Below are positions 43,183 through 52,287 of a stretch of DNA of 64,000 bases, in pieces. The number at the start of each line of letters is the position of its first letter. The first letter of the stretch is position 1. This DNA comes from Undibacterium parvum (lineage in GTDB: Bacteria > Pseudomonadota > Gammaproteobacteria > Burkholderiales > Burkholderiaceae_D), in assembly GCF_003955735.1 (NCBI RefSeq), contig NZ_CP034464.1, positions 2,294,001 through 2,358,000 on the forward strand, read 5' to 3'. The position numbers and the translations under genes were made by a program. The notes beneath the pieces were generated by a model, which searched no databases, was not told where the DNA came from, and saw nothing but the letters and a program-made list of their open reading frames with translations.

Positions 43183-45435
43183 TTAGTTAGCCCGTATCAA
43201 GCTAGCGATGCCGCTGCGCTGGTTGGCGCGGGCGGCCAGCGCTTGCTCTTCTTTGGAGGCATAGTTACGATCCCATGCCAGCACCTTGGGCGTCATTAAG
43301 GCGTGCCAGAGTGGCGGTATCAAGGCCACCAGAATGGTGGTGAGATAGCCGTTGATCATCATAGGCGCATCCTGATAGGGCTTGAGTTCATGGTAAGGCA
43401 CTTCGCCCTGAGCGTGATGATGCGAGTGACGGGTCAGGTTGAACATGGTCCAGGAGCTGATGCGGCGATTGGTGTTCCACGAGTGGCGCGGCTGCACCGG
43501 GGTCTCCGGATTACGCACCATGCCGTAATGCTCCATGTAATTGACGATTTCTAGCAAGGATTTTCCAAACAGTGCGCACAGCGTAAAGAACGCGGCACCG
43601 ACAGCACCGCCCAGCGCCCAGGCGGCGCCCACTAGCAAGGCGCTCATCAAATAACCGCGCAACACCGCATTGTGCGGCGAATACAGCGCATAGGCTTTGC
43701 GTTTTAAGCGTCTGGCTTCTATGTTCCAGGCGCTGATATTGCCTTTGATGGTAGAGGCGAGCACGTGATGGTAGACGTTGCGCCCACGCGGTGCGGTCGC
43801 CGGATCGTGTTCAGTCGAGACGTAGCGATGATGACCGTACACGTGCTCGATGGCGAACGAGGTATCAAAGCTATACGCCAGCAACCAGCGGCCTATCAGC
43901 ATGGAGACCGGGTCCCAGGTGCGATGGGTCAATTCGTGACCGGTAATGGTGCCGATCAGGCCTATCGTTAGCCCAGTCAGTATCAGAGCAGAAAGGTGAT
44001 TACCGAATGATGTGAGATTGCGTGCGGCAATCACATCATAACCACTAAGTTGAGTAAACCAGTGACCAAAACCGAGCGGATCAGCGGGGCTGACCGACCA
44101 GACTGCAGAAAACACGATGAGCGATAACAGCGGCCATGCCAACCACAACTGGATGGTGAGTATGCGTGGATGAGTGAATTCTGGCACTGAGGTGTCGTCG
44201 CCCAGAAGCGCATCGCCGACGATATAGAAAAACAAGACTGCCAGCAAACCTAGCGTAACATACGCGCCGCCAGCCAGAATCGCGGCGGCAGAAAACAGGC
44301 CCACCAGATGGAACATAAAATACTTCAGATACGCGAATACGCTGGCAACGTTGGCGGTGCTGGTATCAATTGGCTCGGCTGTCGGCGCTGACTTAGCGGT
44401 CTGTGATTGAGCGGCAGCGGCATCCATCCTGCTGACGAACCGGTCTGCATGTATGTGTTCTTTTGCGACGCCGTTTTGGCCTAGCGTTAGCACCGCACTG
44501 TCTATCATGCCCGGCGGGCCGCACAGGTAAGCATGTGCGCCGTTTTCCAGCAAGGCGGGAATCTGCTCAGTCACCAGACCGCGCTTGCCCTGCCAGAGAT
44601 CGCCGTCTTTGACTTCTGAGAGCACAGCAACGAAGCGAAATTCCCCATGCCAGAGTCGCCCGATTTCTGCGATTTCGGCCAGACAATACAGATCTTTTTC
44701 TTCTCTTGCGCCAAACAAGACGGTGGCGGAGCGCGCGACATTCGCCTGCAGCGCTTCCTGCAATAGCGCCAGGATAGGAGCGAGGCCGCTGCCGCCCGCC
44801 ACCAGCAGCAAGGGCGCATCCGCATCACGCAGCCAGAAGTCACCCGCCGGTCCTTCAATGGTGACACTTTGCCCCAGCAAATTCTGATCATGGATGTGCG
44901 AAGAAAACACACCGCCGGGCAGCTTACGGACAAAGAAACTTACTTGCGCATTCTGCTGTGAGGGCGTGGCAAACGAGTAGCTACGCTGCACCTCTGGCAA
45001 AGACGCCATGCTGAGATTGGCGAACTGGCCGCCGCGGTAGTTCAGCGGTGCATCTAGTTGCACATTCAAACGCGTGATGTCATGCGTCAGCCGCTGTTGC
45101 GCTATGACCGTGCCGCAGACGCTGTGCTGCGCAGCTTGAAGGGAAAGATCGACCTCGATCCGGATATCGGATAAAGGGACACTTTGGCAGGCCAGAATAA
45201 ATCCCTGGTCCATTTCATCGTCGGAAAGTAGGTAGCTGGACTCGGTATGCTCTTTGACCTTTCCTTCGGTCAGTTTGCATTTACAGGTGGCGCAACCACC
45301 GACCCGGCAACTATTAGGAAAATCTATCCCTTGTCGTATTGCCGCATTGAGCAGGGTTTCGTCCGGAAGCACCGTAATGGCAGTGCCATTGATATGCGCC
45401 ATGCTTGGCGTCTTTATCGCATTAGAAAAAAACAT
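43183..45435 (-). CDS. Single-chain alkane hydroxylase: ferredoxin - ferredoxin reductase - AlkB/XylM fusion
   Basis: A 750-residue membrane enzyme. Residues 12-98 are a plant-type [2Fe-2S] ferredoxin (Cys43, Cys48, Cys51, Cys83). Residues about 105-335 form an FNR-type reductase (RSYSFATP at 151-158, GGSGLAP at 214-220, YLCGPPGM at 303-310). Residues about 365-725 are an AlkB/XylM membrane di-iron hydroxylase with HELTH (500-504), HVYGHH (531-536), NYMEHYGMV (632-640) and HSHHH (670-674). The first two domains have the order of XylA, so this is in effect a XylA-XylM type fusion carrying its own electron chain from NAD(P)H. Substrate is likely a medium-chain alkane or aromatic methyl group. 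A GGAG site precedes the ATG. Confidence 0.9.
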   Translation of the reverse strand: MFFSNAIKTPSMAHINGTAITVLPDETLLNAAIRQGIDFPNSCRVGGCATCKCKLTEGKVKEHTESSYLLSDDEMDQGFILACQSVPLSDIRIEVDLSLQAAQHSVCGTVIAQQRLTHDITRLNVQLDAPLNYRGGQFANLSMASLPEVQRSYSFATPSQQNAQVSFFVRKLPGGVFSSHIHDQNLLGQSVTIEGPAGDFWLRDADAPLLLVAGGSGLAPILALLQEALQANVARSATVLFGAREEKDLYCLAEIAEIGRLWHGEFRFVAVLSEVKDGDLWQGKRGLVTEQIPALLENGAHAYLCGPPGMIDSAVLTLGQNGVAKEHIHADRFVSRMDAAAAQSQTAKSAPTAEPIDTSTANVASVFAYLKYFMFHLVGLFSAAAILAGGAYVTLGLLAVLFFYIVGDALLGDDTSVPEFTHPRILTIQLWLAWPLLSLIVFSAVWSVSPADPLGFGHWFTQLSGYDVIAARNLTSFGNHLSALILTGLTIGLIGTITGHELTHRTWDPVSMLIGRWLLAYSFDTSFAIEHVYGHHRYVSTEHDPATAPRGRNVYHHVLASTIKGNISAWNIEARRLKRKAYALYSPHNAVLRGYLMSALLVGAAWALGGAVGAAFFTLCALFGKSLLEIVNYMEHYGMVRNPETPVQPRHSWNTNRRISSWTMFNLTRHSHHHAQGEVPYHELKPYQDAPMMINGYLTTILVALIPPLWHALMTPKVLAWDRNYASKEEQALAARANQRSGIASLIRAN

Positions 45436-45475
45436 GTCGTCTCCGTGGATTTTGAAATCAGCACCTCATTTGTGT

Positions 45476-45495
45476 CTATGGTACGACGGCCATAG
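45476..45495. promoter_or_regulatory. Inverted repeat in the divergent hydroxylase/regulator promoter region
   Basis: CTATGG, eight bases, CCATAG lies between the divergent start codons of the hydroxylase fusion and the AraC regulator. Nearby are two TTGACA-containing half repeats (TGATTGACATTCATG at about 45513 and TTATTGACAATCG at about 45534). Either could be the regulator's binding site. Confidence 0.35.
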
Positions 45496-45614
45496 AATTA
45501 TCTTGGGGTGCATGATTGACATTCATGGGTCATTTATTGACAATCGTTTTGTCTTTAAATTTAGCCTTCAATTTAGCCTTAGTTGCGCCTTTAGTTGCAT
45601 TCCCACGGAGCCCC

Positions 45615-46640
45615 ATGAGCACACCAGAATTTTCGCTATCAGTGTTCTACCTACGCCAGATTGCAGAGCAAATCCGCAGTATCGGCGGTGATGTCGAACA
45701 CTGGCTGGCGCATAGTCAGCTCGACGAGGCACAACTGGCCGACTCCTCGCTGCAAATTCCCTACGCAGAATTAAGGCTGCTGATAGGGGCGGCACTCAGC
45801 AGCACTAAAGAGCCAGCGCTGGGTTTGCTGGTGGGAGAACGTCTGGTTGCCAATACCCACGGCATACTTGGCTACGCCGCGATCAATAGCGCAAGCTTGC
45901 GGCAAGCGGTGCAATTGCTTGCGCATTATTTGCGCGTGCGCACCTCTCTGGTTTTACTCAGCTATGAAATTCACGGTGATCAGTTTCGCCTGGTCTTTAG
46001 CGAGCCTGTGCCCTTGGGCGAAATCCGTAGGCCAGTGCTGGAAGCGGTGATACTGACGATCAAAAACCTGCTCGATCATATTGCCATGGGCTCATGCAAT
46101 GTCAGTGAAGTCGCCTTCCCTTTTGATGCGCCAGACTATGCCGCGCTGGCGCAAGACTTGTTCAAATGCGAACTGCGCTATGGGCAAGCGTGGGCCGGTA
46201 TTGCACTGCCGCTCAATAGCATCGATCTGCCTTTAAAAATGGCCGACCCGGCCAGCTTTCAAGATGCTGTACAGATTTGCCAGCGAGAGCTAGACAAACT
46301 GCTTAAAAGTGAAAGCCTGAGTACGCAGTTGCGCCGGATTATGCTGGAGAAACAAGGTGGCTTCCCATCGCTGAACGTCATGGCGCGCTTACTGCATTTA
46401 ACACCGCGCACCCTGCATCGCCGTTTGCTGCAAGAACAAACTTCGTACAAAGAAATCATCGAAGATGTACGCCATACCTTGGCGCTAGAATATTTGAAAT
46501 CTGGCCAGCTCAGCATTCAGGAAATCGCCTACATGCTCGGTTACAGCGACATCGCCAATTTTCGCCGCGCCTTTAAACGCTGGGAGCAGCTGGCACCGTC
46601 TTTGTACCGCTTGCGCATGGTGCCAAGCCGGATTAAGTAG
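45615..46640 (+). CDS. AraC-family regulator with AraC-type N-terminal arabinose-binding-like domain (OruR type)
   Basis: A 341-residue regulator. I chose the ATG at 45615 (MSTPEFSLSVFYLRQ) behind CGGAG rather than a TTG about 100 bp upstream. The N-terminal domain (LGLLVGERLVANTHGILGYA, EAVILTIKNLLDHIAMG) is of the PF12625 type, and the C-terminus is a classic AraC helix-turn-helix (FPSLNVMARLLHLTPRTLHR and LSIQEIAYMLGYSDIANFRR). Divergence from the alkane hydroxylase fusion suggests it activates that gene in response to hydrocarbon, as AlkS and its kin do by other means. Confidence 0.85.
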   Translation: MSTPEFSLSVFYLRQIAEQIRSIGGDVEHWLAHSQLDEAQLADSSLQIPYAELRLLIGAALSSTKEPALGLLVGERLVANTHGILGYAAINSASLRQAVQLLAHYLRVRTSLVLLSYEIHGDQFRLVFSEPVPLGEIRRPVLEAVILTIKNLLDHIAMGSCNVSEVAFPFDAPDYAALAQDLFKCELRYGQAWAGIALPLNSIDLPLKMADPASFQDAVQICQRELDKLLKSESLSTQLRRIMLEKQGGFPSLNVMARLLHLTPRTLHRRLLQEQTSYKEIIEDVRHTLALEYLKSGQLSIQEIAYMLGYSDIANFRRAFKRWEQLAPSLYRLRMVPSRIK

Positions 46641-46678
46641 CCTCCAAAAGCCGCTTTGCCACGCGCAAAATTGCGCTT

Positions 46679-48304
46679 GTGATCACCGCTTTCATGGGAG
46701 ATACTGCTAGCCAGATGCTTGTTTTCCAGGAGTACCTAGTGCTGCTCAGCTTTAGAGATTTCGAGATTGATACCAGCTTGTTCACCTTGCGCTCTGGCGA
46801 TCAGCTGAGCCGCGTCGAGCCGCAGGTGTTCGACCTGATCGTGTATCTGGCGCAGCAACCCGAGCGCATCGTCAGCGCGCAAGAGTTGCTAGCTCACTTA
46901 TGGGCGGGCAAGGTGGTGACCGAGTCCAGCCTGAGAAGCTGCATCAAGGCCGCACGTCAGGCACTCGGTGATAGCGGGGCTGCGCAGAACTGCATTGCCA
47001 CCGTCAGAAATCGCGGCTACCGCTTTGTCGCCGCCCAGTGCGTGCCAAGCGCGCCCGTCCTTAGCCCTAGGCTGCGATTGGAGCCCGCATACCCGGCTGG
47101 CGTGCCGCCACAGCCGCACCGTGCCTCGATCGCGATCATGCCCTTTGTCGATCTCTCGCAAGCTAGCCAGGGCCGCGCCGGTATCGCCGACGCCTTGGTG
47201 CACGATGTCATCTTTCAATTAGCGCAAATGCGCAGTCTGTTTGTGATCGCACAGGGCAGCGTGTTCGCGCCCAAGCTGCGCCAGCTTGATGCACGAGAGG
47301 CTGGCCAACTCTTGCAGGTTGATTATGTCGTGAGCGGGTCTGTAAGTCTCAAAGATCAGCGTTTGAGCGTCAGCCTTGAATTGGCCGAGACCGGCACTGC
47401 CCGCATCGTCTGGGTGGAAAATTTTTGTCAGGCGCTCGACGATGCTCTGCTGGTTTTGAACCAGATCGGCAGCAAGATCGTCGCCACGCTGGCCAGCGAA
47501 GTCGAGCTGACCGAGCGCAACCGCGCCATCCTGCGTCCACCCGATTCGCTCGATGCCTGGCAAGCCTACCACCGCGGCTTATGGCATATGTATCGTTTCA
47601 ATCAAAACGACAACCAGCAAGCCCAGCATTTTTTTGATATTGCGGTGCGTCTCGACCCGAGTTTTTCGCGCGCCTACACCGGGCTATCGTTCACCCATTT
47701 CCAAAACGCTTTTCAGGGCTGGTCGGCGCGTGCCGCCCAGGTTGATCTGGCCTACCAAACCGCCAGCCTCAGTTTGGAAGCCGATCAACGCAATCCTTCT
47801 GCGCACCTGGCGATGGGGCGCGCACTCTGGTTGCGTGGCCAACATGCCGACGCGGTCGATGAACTGGAGCACAGCATACAACTCAGCCCTAGCTTTGCCC
47901 TGGGCCACTACACGCTGGCGTTTGTGCACGCGCAAGCGGGCGATCCGCATGCGGCGATTTTAGCCTCGGATCATTCGCGCCTGCTCAGTCCCTTCGATCC
48001 GCTGCTGTTTGGTATGTTGGGTGCGCGTGCGATTGCACATGTGCGTCTGGGGCAGTACAGCGAAGCGGCAGTGTGGGCCGTGAAGGCAGCCGCCCGTCCC
48101 AACGCGCATATCCATATTTTGGCACTGGCTGCGTATAGCCTGGCCTTGGCAGGCGCCCTCGACCAAGCGCGCGCGCTGGTGGCGACGCTACACCAGCAAC
48201 AGCCGCATTACCAGGTCGAGGAATTTATCCTGGCTTTCCGTTTTGATGCGCAGGGCGCGCAATTATTTCGCCAGGCGGCCCGCCTGATCGCGCCCAGCTG
48301 CTAG
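46679..48304 (+). CDS. CadC-like winged-helix regulator with TPR domain
   Basis: A 541-residue regulator; GTG at 46679 or the ATG at 46694 are both possible starts. Residues about 20-115 are an OmpR/PhoB-type winged helix (SFRDFEIDTSLFTLRSGDQLSRVEPQVFDLIVYLAQ, NRGYRFVAA). A TolB-like/adenylate-cyclase-associated domain follows (SIAIMPFVDLSQASQG, DVIFQLAQMRSLFVIAQGSV) and then four or five TPR units (about 290-540). There is no membrane helix, so unlike CadC it would be cytoplasmic. Signal and targets are unknown. Confidence 0.8.
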   Translation: MITAFMGDTASQMLVFQEYLVLLSFRDFEIDTSLFTLRSGDQLSRVEPQVFDLIVYLAQQPERIVSAQELLAHLWAGKVVTESSLRSCIKAARQALGDSGAAQNCIATVRNRGYRFVAAQCVPSAPVLSPRLRLEPAYPAGVPPQPHRASIAIMPFVDLSQASQGRAGIADALVHDVIFQLAQMRSLFVIAQGSVFAPKLRQLDAREAGQLLQVDYVVSGSVSLKDQRLSVSLELAETGTARIVWVENFCQALDDALLVLNQIGSKIVATLASEVELTERNRAILRPPDSLDAWQAYHRGLWHMYRFNQNDNQQAQHFFDIAVRLDPSFSRAYTGLSFTHFQNAFQGWSARAAQVDLAYQTASLSLEADQRNPSAHLAMGRALWLRGQHADAVDELEHSIQLSPSFALGHYTLAFVHAQAGDPHAAILASDHSRLLSPFDPLLFGMLGARAIAHVRLGQYSEAAVWAVKAAARPNAHIHILALAAYSLALAGALDQARALVATLHQQQPHYQVEEFILAFRFDAQGAQLFRQAARLIAPSC

Positions 48305-48334
48305 CCGCAGTTTCTTCACTTGCTGCAGTTTTTT

Positions 48335-48697
48335 TCATTTGCGCATGATGTGATTCTTGAGCGAATAAATAATCGCCAGCACGTCTTTCTTGGTTTCTTC
48401 ATCGTAATGATGCTTATCCATGGCGCCGAGTATGTCATCGGTGGCGGCCAGATATTCTTGCTCGCTGATGTTCATCCCGGTATGCGCTGCCACCATGTCT
48501 TTGCCGGTATAAGGGGCAGGGCCACCAGCGCCCGCGCCGAAAAATTCACGCGCCATGCGTTTGGCGCGCTCCAGATCTTTGATGTTTTCAAAGCGTGTTT
48601 TGATGAGTGGGTTGGCCAGATGGGCGGCCATGACATCGTCCACCAACAGACGTATGCCTTCGGCTTCTCTGAGGCGCTGATACAGTGTTTGGTTCAT
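48335..48697 (-). CDS. Group 1 truncated haemoglobin
   Basis: A 120-residue globin. YTGKDMVAAHTGMNIS carries the proximal His72, NPLIKTRFENI corresponds to the distal region, and the YKxMxF-type helix E is replaced by KRMAREFF. The truncated 2-on-2 fold usually handles O2 or NO. AGGAGCCTAGC gives a ribosome-binding site. It is a single gene, and its opposite-strand frame at 48320-48718 is only an overlap. Confidence 0.82.
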   Translation of the reverse strand: MNQTLYQRLREAEGIRLLVDDVMAAHLANPLIKTRFENIKDLERAKRMAREFFGAGAGGPAPYTGKDMVAAHTGMNISEQEYLAATDDILGAMDKHHYDEETKKDVLAIIYSLKNHIMRK

Positions 48698-49033
48698 GCT
48701 AGGCTCCTTGCTGGTTAAGAGGGATACGCTGATAAAATTTTAGCCAGCGAGCGCCCAGCTTGCTTGGAGAAAGCGTGAAGGTTTTGTGATGATAGGCGGC
48801 GCGGATGGCTCAGCAACCCGCGCATCGAGCCCCCAAATTATCCGTAGACATCGCAAAAATAGGGGGGGTATGTGCCACAGTATGGCGTTTGCGCATATCA
48901 GATATGCGCGATATGACTAGCTCTGCCTATACTATCACCCAGTATATGCTGAGTGTAGCTTGCGCCGCGCCAACCCGGCAGAACCAGGCGGGCGTCAGAG
49001 CGAATGCAGCTGCACTGGATTGTTAGCGCTCAA
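48698..49033. other. Gene-free stretch with a half family C end
   Basis: A 336 bp region. AAAATAGGGGGGGTATGTGCC at about 48856-48876 matches one end of family C, but no opposing end is present within 150 bp, so it is a solo half. A TATGCGCATATC palindrome follows. No gene seen. Confidence 0.45.
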
Positions 49034-50650
49034 TTAGCGGTAGCCAGGCAATTTTTTTTCGGCTAACTCAAACAAAAGCTGAGTCAGCAAGGCTAAAGCA
49101 GCAGCCGGAATTGCACCGGCCAGCATCATGTTTTGATCATTGATGGCCAGCCCGATGACGATGCGTTCGCCATAACCACCAGCGCCGATAAAGGCGGCGA
49201 TGGTGGCGCTACCGACGTTGAGTACCGCTGCAGTTTTAATACCGGCCAAGATGGTGGGCAAGGCCAGCGGCAGTTCGATGTAGCGCAGCCTTTGCCACTT
49301 ATTTAAACCTAGCGCCAGACCAGCCGCGCGTAAGCCGCCAGGCACTTGCAAGATGCCAGTACAGCTATTGCGCACGATCGGCAATAAGGCGTAGACAAAC
49401 AGCGCCAATAGCGCCGGCAGCAGGCCGATTTGTCCGAGTAGCGCAATCAAGATGGTCAGTAAGGCCAGCGCCGGCACCGTCTGCAACACACCTACGCTGC
49501 CCATCACCAGTTGGCGCAAGGCCGGGCGGTAGGCCGCCAAGATGCCCAAAGGCACAGCGACCACACAGGCCAGTGCCACCGAGACGAAAACCAGGGTCAG
49601 ATGCTGCCAACTCAGCGTCCAGAATTTTTCATCAAACAAACGCTGCAGCAAACTGGCGGCGGGCGCGGCAGGCTGGCTGGTCAGCGCCACCGGCAATGCC
49701 GCATCGGCCGCCAATACCGGCGCGGCGCCGGGCGCAGATGCGGTGGCTAAAAATGCCGCAGCCACCGCGCTAAAAGTCTGGCCCTGCAGTTCAGCCTGGG
49801 CGTTCATGACGCGCATCTGGGTATCGCTAATCGCGCCTTGCAGACTTTGCAAACTGGCCCAAGCCTGTGGGTAGCGGCTAGGCAAATCGAGCCGGTAGAG
49901 CAGCACCGCATCGTAACGCGGGAAGTAAGCCAGATCGTCGATCAAAACCCGCAAGCCGTATTTTCCTATCTGCGAAGAAGTCGCATACACATCGATCAGA
50001 TCGACTTGCTGCTTGGCCAGCGCCTCGTAAGCGATGCCGTTTTCTAAGACGCGTGGCTGCTGCGGCAGGGCGTAGCGCTGTGCCAGCGCCGGCCAGCCAT
50101 CGTTACGCCCAAAAAATTCGGGCGAGAGCGCCAGACGTAATTGCGGCGCACGCAGCAGATCGCTGATGCGGCGTATCCCGAGTCGCTGGCTATCTGGCTC
50201 GCGCATCGCCAGCGCATAGCTATTATTAAAACCCAGCGGCAAAGCCATCCCTAAGCCCAGTTGTGCCAACTCGCGCTGCATCTGCGGCAAAGGCGTGGGG
50301 CTAGTGTGTTTTAAGACTTCAAAGTTAATCGTGCCGGTGTAATCGGGATAAATATCAATACTGCCAGCCTGCAAGGCGGCCAACACCACCGCGGTATTAC
50401 CCAAGCCCTGACGATGCTCGGCGAGCGTTTCAGGCGCCAGTTTTAGGCGCAAAATTTCGCCTAAAATATACGATTCAGTAAACCGCTTCGAGCCTATCTG
50501 CAGCTGCGCCTGCGCGGCCTGCACAGAGTGAGGCGCGCTCAGACTGAACAGCAACAAGCCAGCTAACAGCAGCCGCAGCCAATACAGATTCAGGCCGCGC
50601 GCGGGCGCTAGGCAGATGCTGATGGCGGGGCGATAGTGCTGATTTTTCAT
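49034..50650 (-). CDS. Osmoprotectant (OpuC-type) fusion of substrate-binding protein and permease
   Basis: A 538-residue protein. After a signal anchor (LNLYWLRLLLAGLLLFSLS) comes an OpuAC/ProX-type binding domain (about 45-300: IGSKRFTESYILGEILRLKL, DIYPDYTGTIN), a short Ala-rich linker and a BPD permease domain (about 335-535: LTLVFVSVALACVVAVPLGI, LRAAGLALGLNKWQRLRYIELP and VGSATIAAFIGAGGYGERI). Such N-terminal SBP fusions are known among glycine-betaine/choline transporters, though fusions with the SBP at the C-terminus are commoner. No ATPase gene is next to it in the window, so the ATPase must be encoded elsewhere. Confidence 0.85.
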   Translation of the reverse strand: MKNQHYRPAISICLAPARGLNLYWLRLLLAGLLLFSLSAPHSVQAAQAQLQIGSKRFTESYILGEILRLKLAPETLAEHRQGLGNTAVVLAALQAGSIDIYPDYTGTINFEVLKHTSPTPLPQMQRELAQLGLGMALPLGFNNSYALAMREPDSQRLGIRRISDLLRAPQLRLALSPEFFGRNDGWPALAQRYALPQQPRVLENGIAYEALAKQQVDLIDVYATSSQIGKYGLRVLIDDLAYFPRYDAVLLYRLDLPSRYPQAWASLQSLQGAISDTQMRVMNAQAELQGQTFSAVAAAFLATASAPGAAPVLAADAALPVALTSQPAAPAASLLQRLFDEKFWTLSWQHLTLVFVSVALACVVAVPLGILAAYRPALRQLVMGSVGVLQTVPALALLTILIALLGQIGLLPALLALFVYALLPIVRNSCTGILQVPGGLRAAGLALGLNKWQRLRYIELPLALPTILAGIKTAAVLNVGSATIAAFIGAGGYGERIVIGLAINDQNMMLAGAIPAAALALLTQLLFELAEKKLPGYR

Positions 50651-50839
50651 AGACTATTTTTCAAAGGCGGATGCTGGCAGTATGCACGTGCCGCCGCCCG
50701 CATGCCAGACAAACTTGCGGCAAAGCGCTGCACTGGCGTGCCTGGCACAACAAAGCGACGTCAGCCTATTTTCGGCTAAAAGCTGTGCTAATCTGCTAGC
50801 GCGCCGCCTACCCACAGCGCCGCTTACCGGAGTCTTGTT

Positions 50840-52078
50840 ATGTCGATGTTGCCGCCAAATTCACCGCAAAATACGCCCGCGTTCAGCTCGGCGCGCCAGC
50901 TCAGCGGCCCGCATTTAGCCGCAGCGCTGTGCGATAGCCGCCGCCGCTTGCTGGCGCTGGTGGATGATCTCAGCGATGCCCAGTGGCGGCCAGCCTATCA
51001 AAGCGGCGTCAATCCTGTGGCCTGGGAGCTCGCGCATATCGCCTGGTTCGCCGAGTTCTGGATCTTGCGCGGCCCGCACCAGCGCACTGCGGATGGCTAT
51101 GTCCAGGCACAACAAGCGCCGTGCTACGCTGGCCCGGATCGCTTGTTTGATTCGGCCCGGCTAGCGCACGCGCAACGCTGGCAAGAGCCTATGCCTAGCC
51201 GCGCCGAACTGGCTCACATTTTGGCCGCGCAGTTAGCCGCCTGTCTGGCCGCCATCCCGGATACCGCCAACATGGACGCCCGCAGCGCCGACGCCGCCCT
51301 GTATTTTCATAGACTGGCCCTGCTGCATGAAGACATGCACGCCGAAGCTTTTTACTGGATGCGCGCCGCGCTCGGCTACCCAGCTCCCGATGGCTGCACG
51401 CCACCGCTGGTGGCCACTAGCCAGCCGCTGCAGCTGGCGGCCGCGCAGATCCAGCTCGGCAGCGGGCACGATGCCCCCGGCTTTGCCTTCGATAACGAGC
51501 AAGCGCCACACAGCGTCACGCTGGCCGCGTTTGAGATCGATAGCGCGCCACTGACGGCGGGCAAGTTTGCCGATTTTGTCGAGCAAGGCGGCTACACCCA
51601 AGCCGACTACTGGCCAGCACAAGCCGGAGTCTGGCGCAAGCAAAGCGGCGCCACGCATCCAAAGCACTGGCGCAAAACTAAAACCGGCGCATGGCAAACC
51701 CGCTGGTTTGATGAATGGCTGCCGCTAGCGCCACAAGCCGCCGCCATCCATCTGAATGCCTACGAAGCACAAGCCTATTGCCTGTGGGCCAAGCGCCGCC
51801 TGCCCACCGCTGCCGAATGGGAATACGCAGCCAGCACCCGGCCCGATTTTTTGTGGGGGCACAGCGTCTGGGAGTGGACCAGCGACGCCTTTCTGCCCTA
51901 CCCCGGCTTTGTCGCCGGCCCCTACGCCGACTACTCGCAACCCTGGTTTAGCACGCACAGCGAATTGCGCGGCGGCGCGTTCGCCACCCACGCACGCTTA
52001 CACCATCCGCACTACCGCAACTTCTTCCAGCCGCAACGCCAGGACATCTTCGCCGGCTTACGCACGGTGGCACTGTAA
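50840..52078 (+). CDS. EgtB/SenA-family non-haem iron enzyme (DinB_2 + FGE-sulfatase)
   Basis: A 412-residue two-domain protein. The N-terminal DinB-like four-helix part supplies candidate iron ligands in ELAHIAWFAEFWIL and LLHEDMHAEAFYW (His-x3-His-x-Glu pattern). The C-terminal FGE-sulfatase domain (about 200-412) has IQLGSGHDAPGFAFDNE, RLPTAAEWEYAAS, ELRGGAFATHARLHHPHYRN and FFQPQRQDIFAGLRT. Ergothioneine (EgtB) and selenoneine (SenA) synthases share this layout; EgtD, SenB or SenC are not nearby, so which chalcogen-histidine product is made is undecided. It is a single gene, on the border of the second accessory region. Confidence 0.75.
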   Translation: MSMLPPNSPQNTPAFSSARQLSGPHLAAALCDSRRRLLALVDDLSDAQWRPAYQSGVNPVAWELAHIAWFAEFWILRGPHQRTADGYVQAQQAPCYAGPDRLFDSARLAHAQRWQEPMPSRAELAHILAAQLAACLAAIPDTANMDARSADAALYFHRLALLHEDMHAEAFYWMRAALGYPAPDGCTPPLVATSQPLQLAAAQIQLGSGHDAPGFAFDNEQAPHSVTLAAFEIDSAPLTAGKFADFVEQGGYTQADYWPAQAGVWRKQSGATHPKHWRKTKTGAWQTRWFDEWLPLAPQAAAIHLNAYEAQAYCLWAKRRLPTAAEWEYAASTRPDFLWGHSVWEWTSDAFLPYPGFVAGPYADYSQPWFSTHSELRGGAFATHARLHHPHYRNFFQPQRQDIFAGLRTVAL

Positions 52079-52125
52079 GCCGCAGCAAGCGCCACCCGCA
52101 TCAGGCTGCAAAAAATCCGCAAAAA

Positions 52126-52208
52126 CAGATACTCCCCGTTTTTTAAGCAAAACAGGCTGCTTGCCCACATAGCTATTGTGCATTTAGAAAATACCATGGG
52201 GAGTATGC
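52126..52208 (+). repeat. Family C element (copy 4)
   Basis: An 83 bp element CAGATACTCCCC...GGGGAGTATGCG, inverted relative to copies 1-3 and lying about 80 bp upstream of leader copy 3, the same relation and distance as copy 1 to leader 1. It directly follows the EgtB-family stop codon by about 50 bp. Confidence 0.75.
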
Positions 52209-52287
52209 GCTTAAGCCGCGAGTCGCAGCGTTTCGAAAGAAGCGAAAAGGCAACGCGGGCTAAGCTGACAGCGCACCAACAGGGCTA

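Noticed and set aside
42906..43190. Plus-strand frame in the gap before the hydroxylase fusion
   Set aside because: It covers a REP-like palindrome, has no ribosome-binding site and no protein family features.
48320..48718. Plus-strand 132-codon frame opposite the globin
   Set aside because: The globin on the minus strand has the proximal His and family motifs; the plus frame is its shadow.
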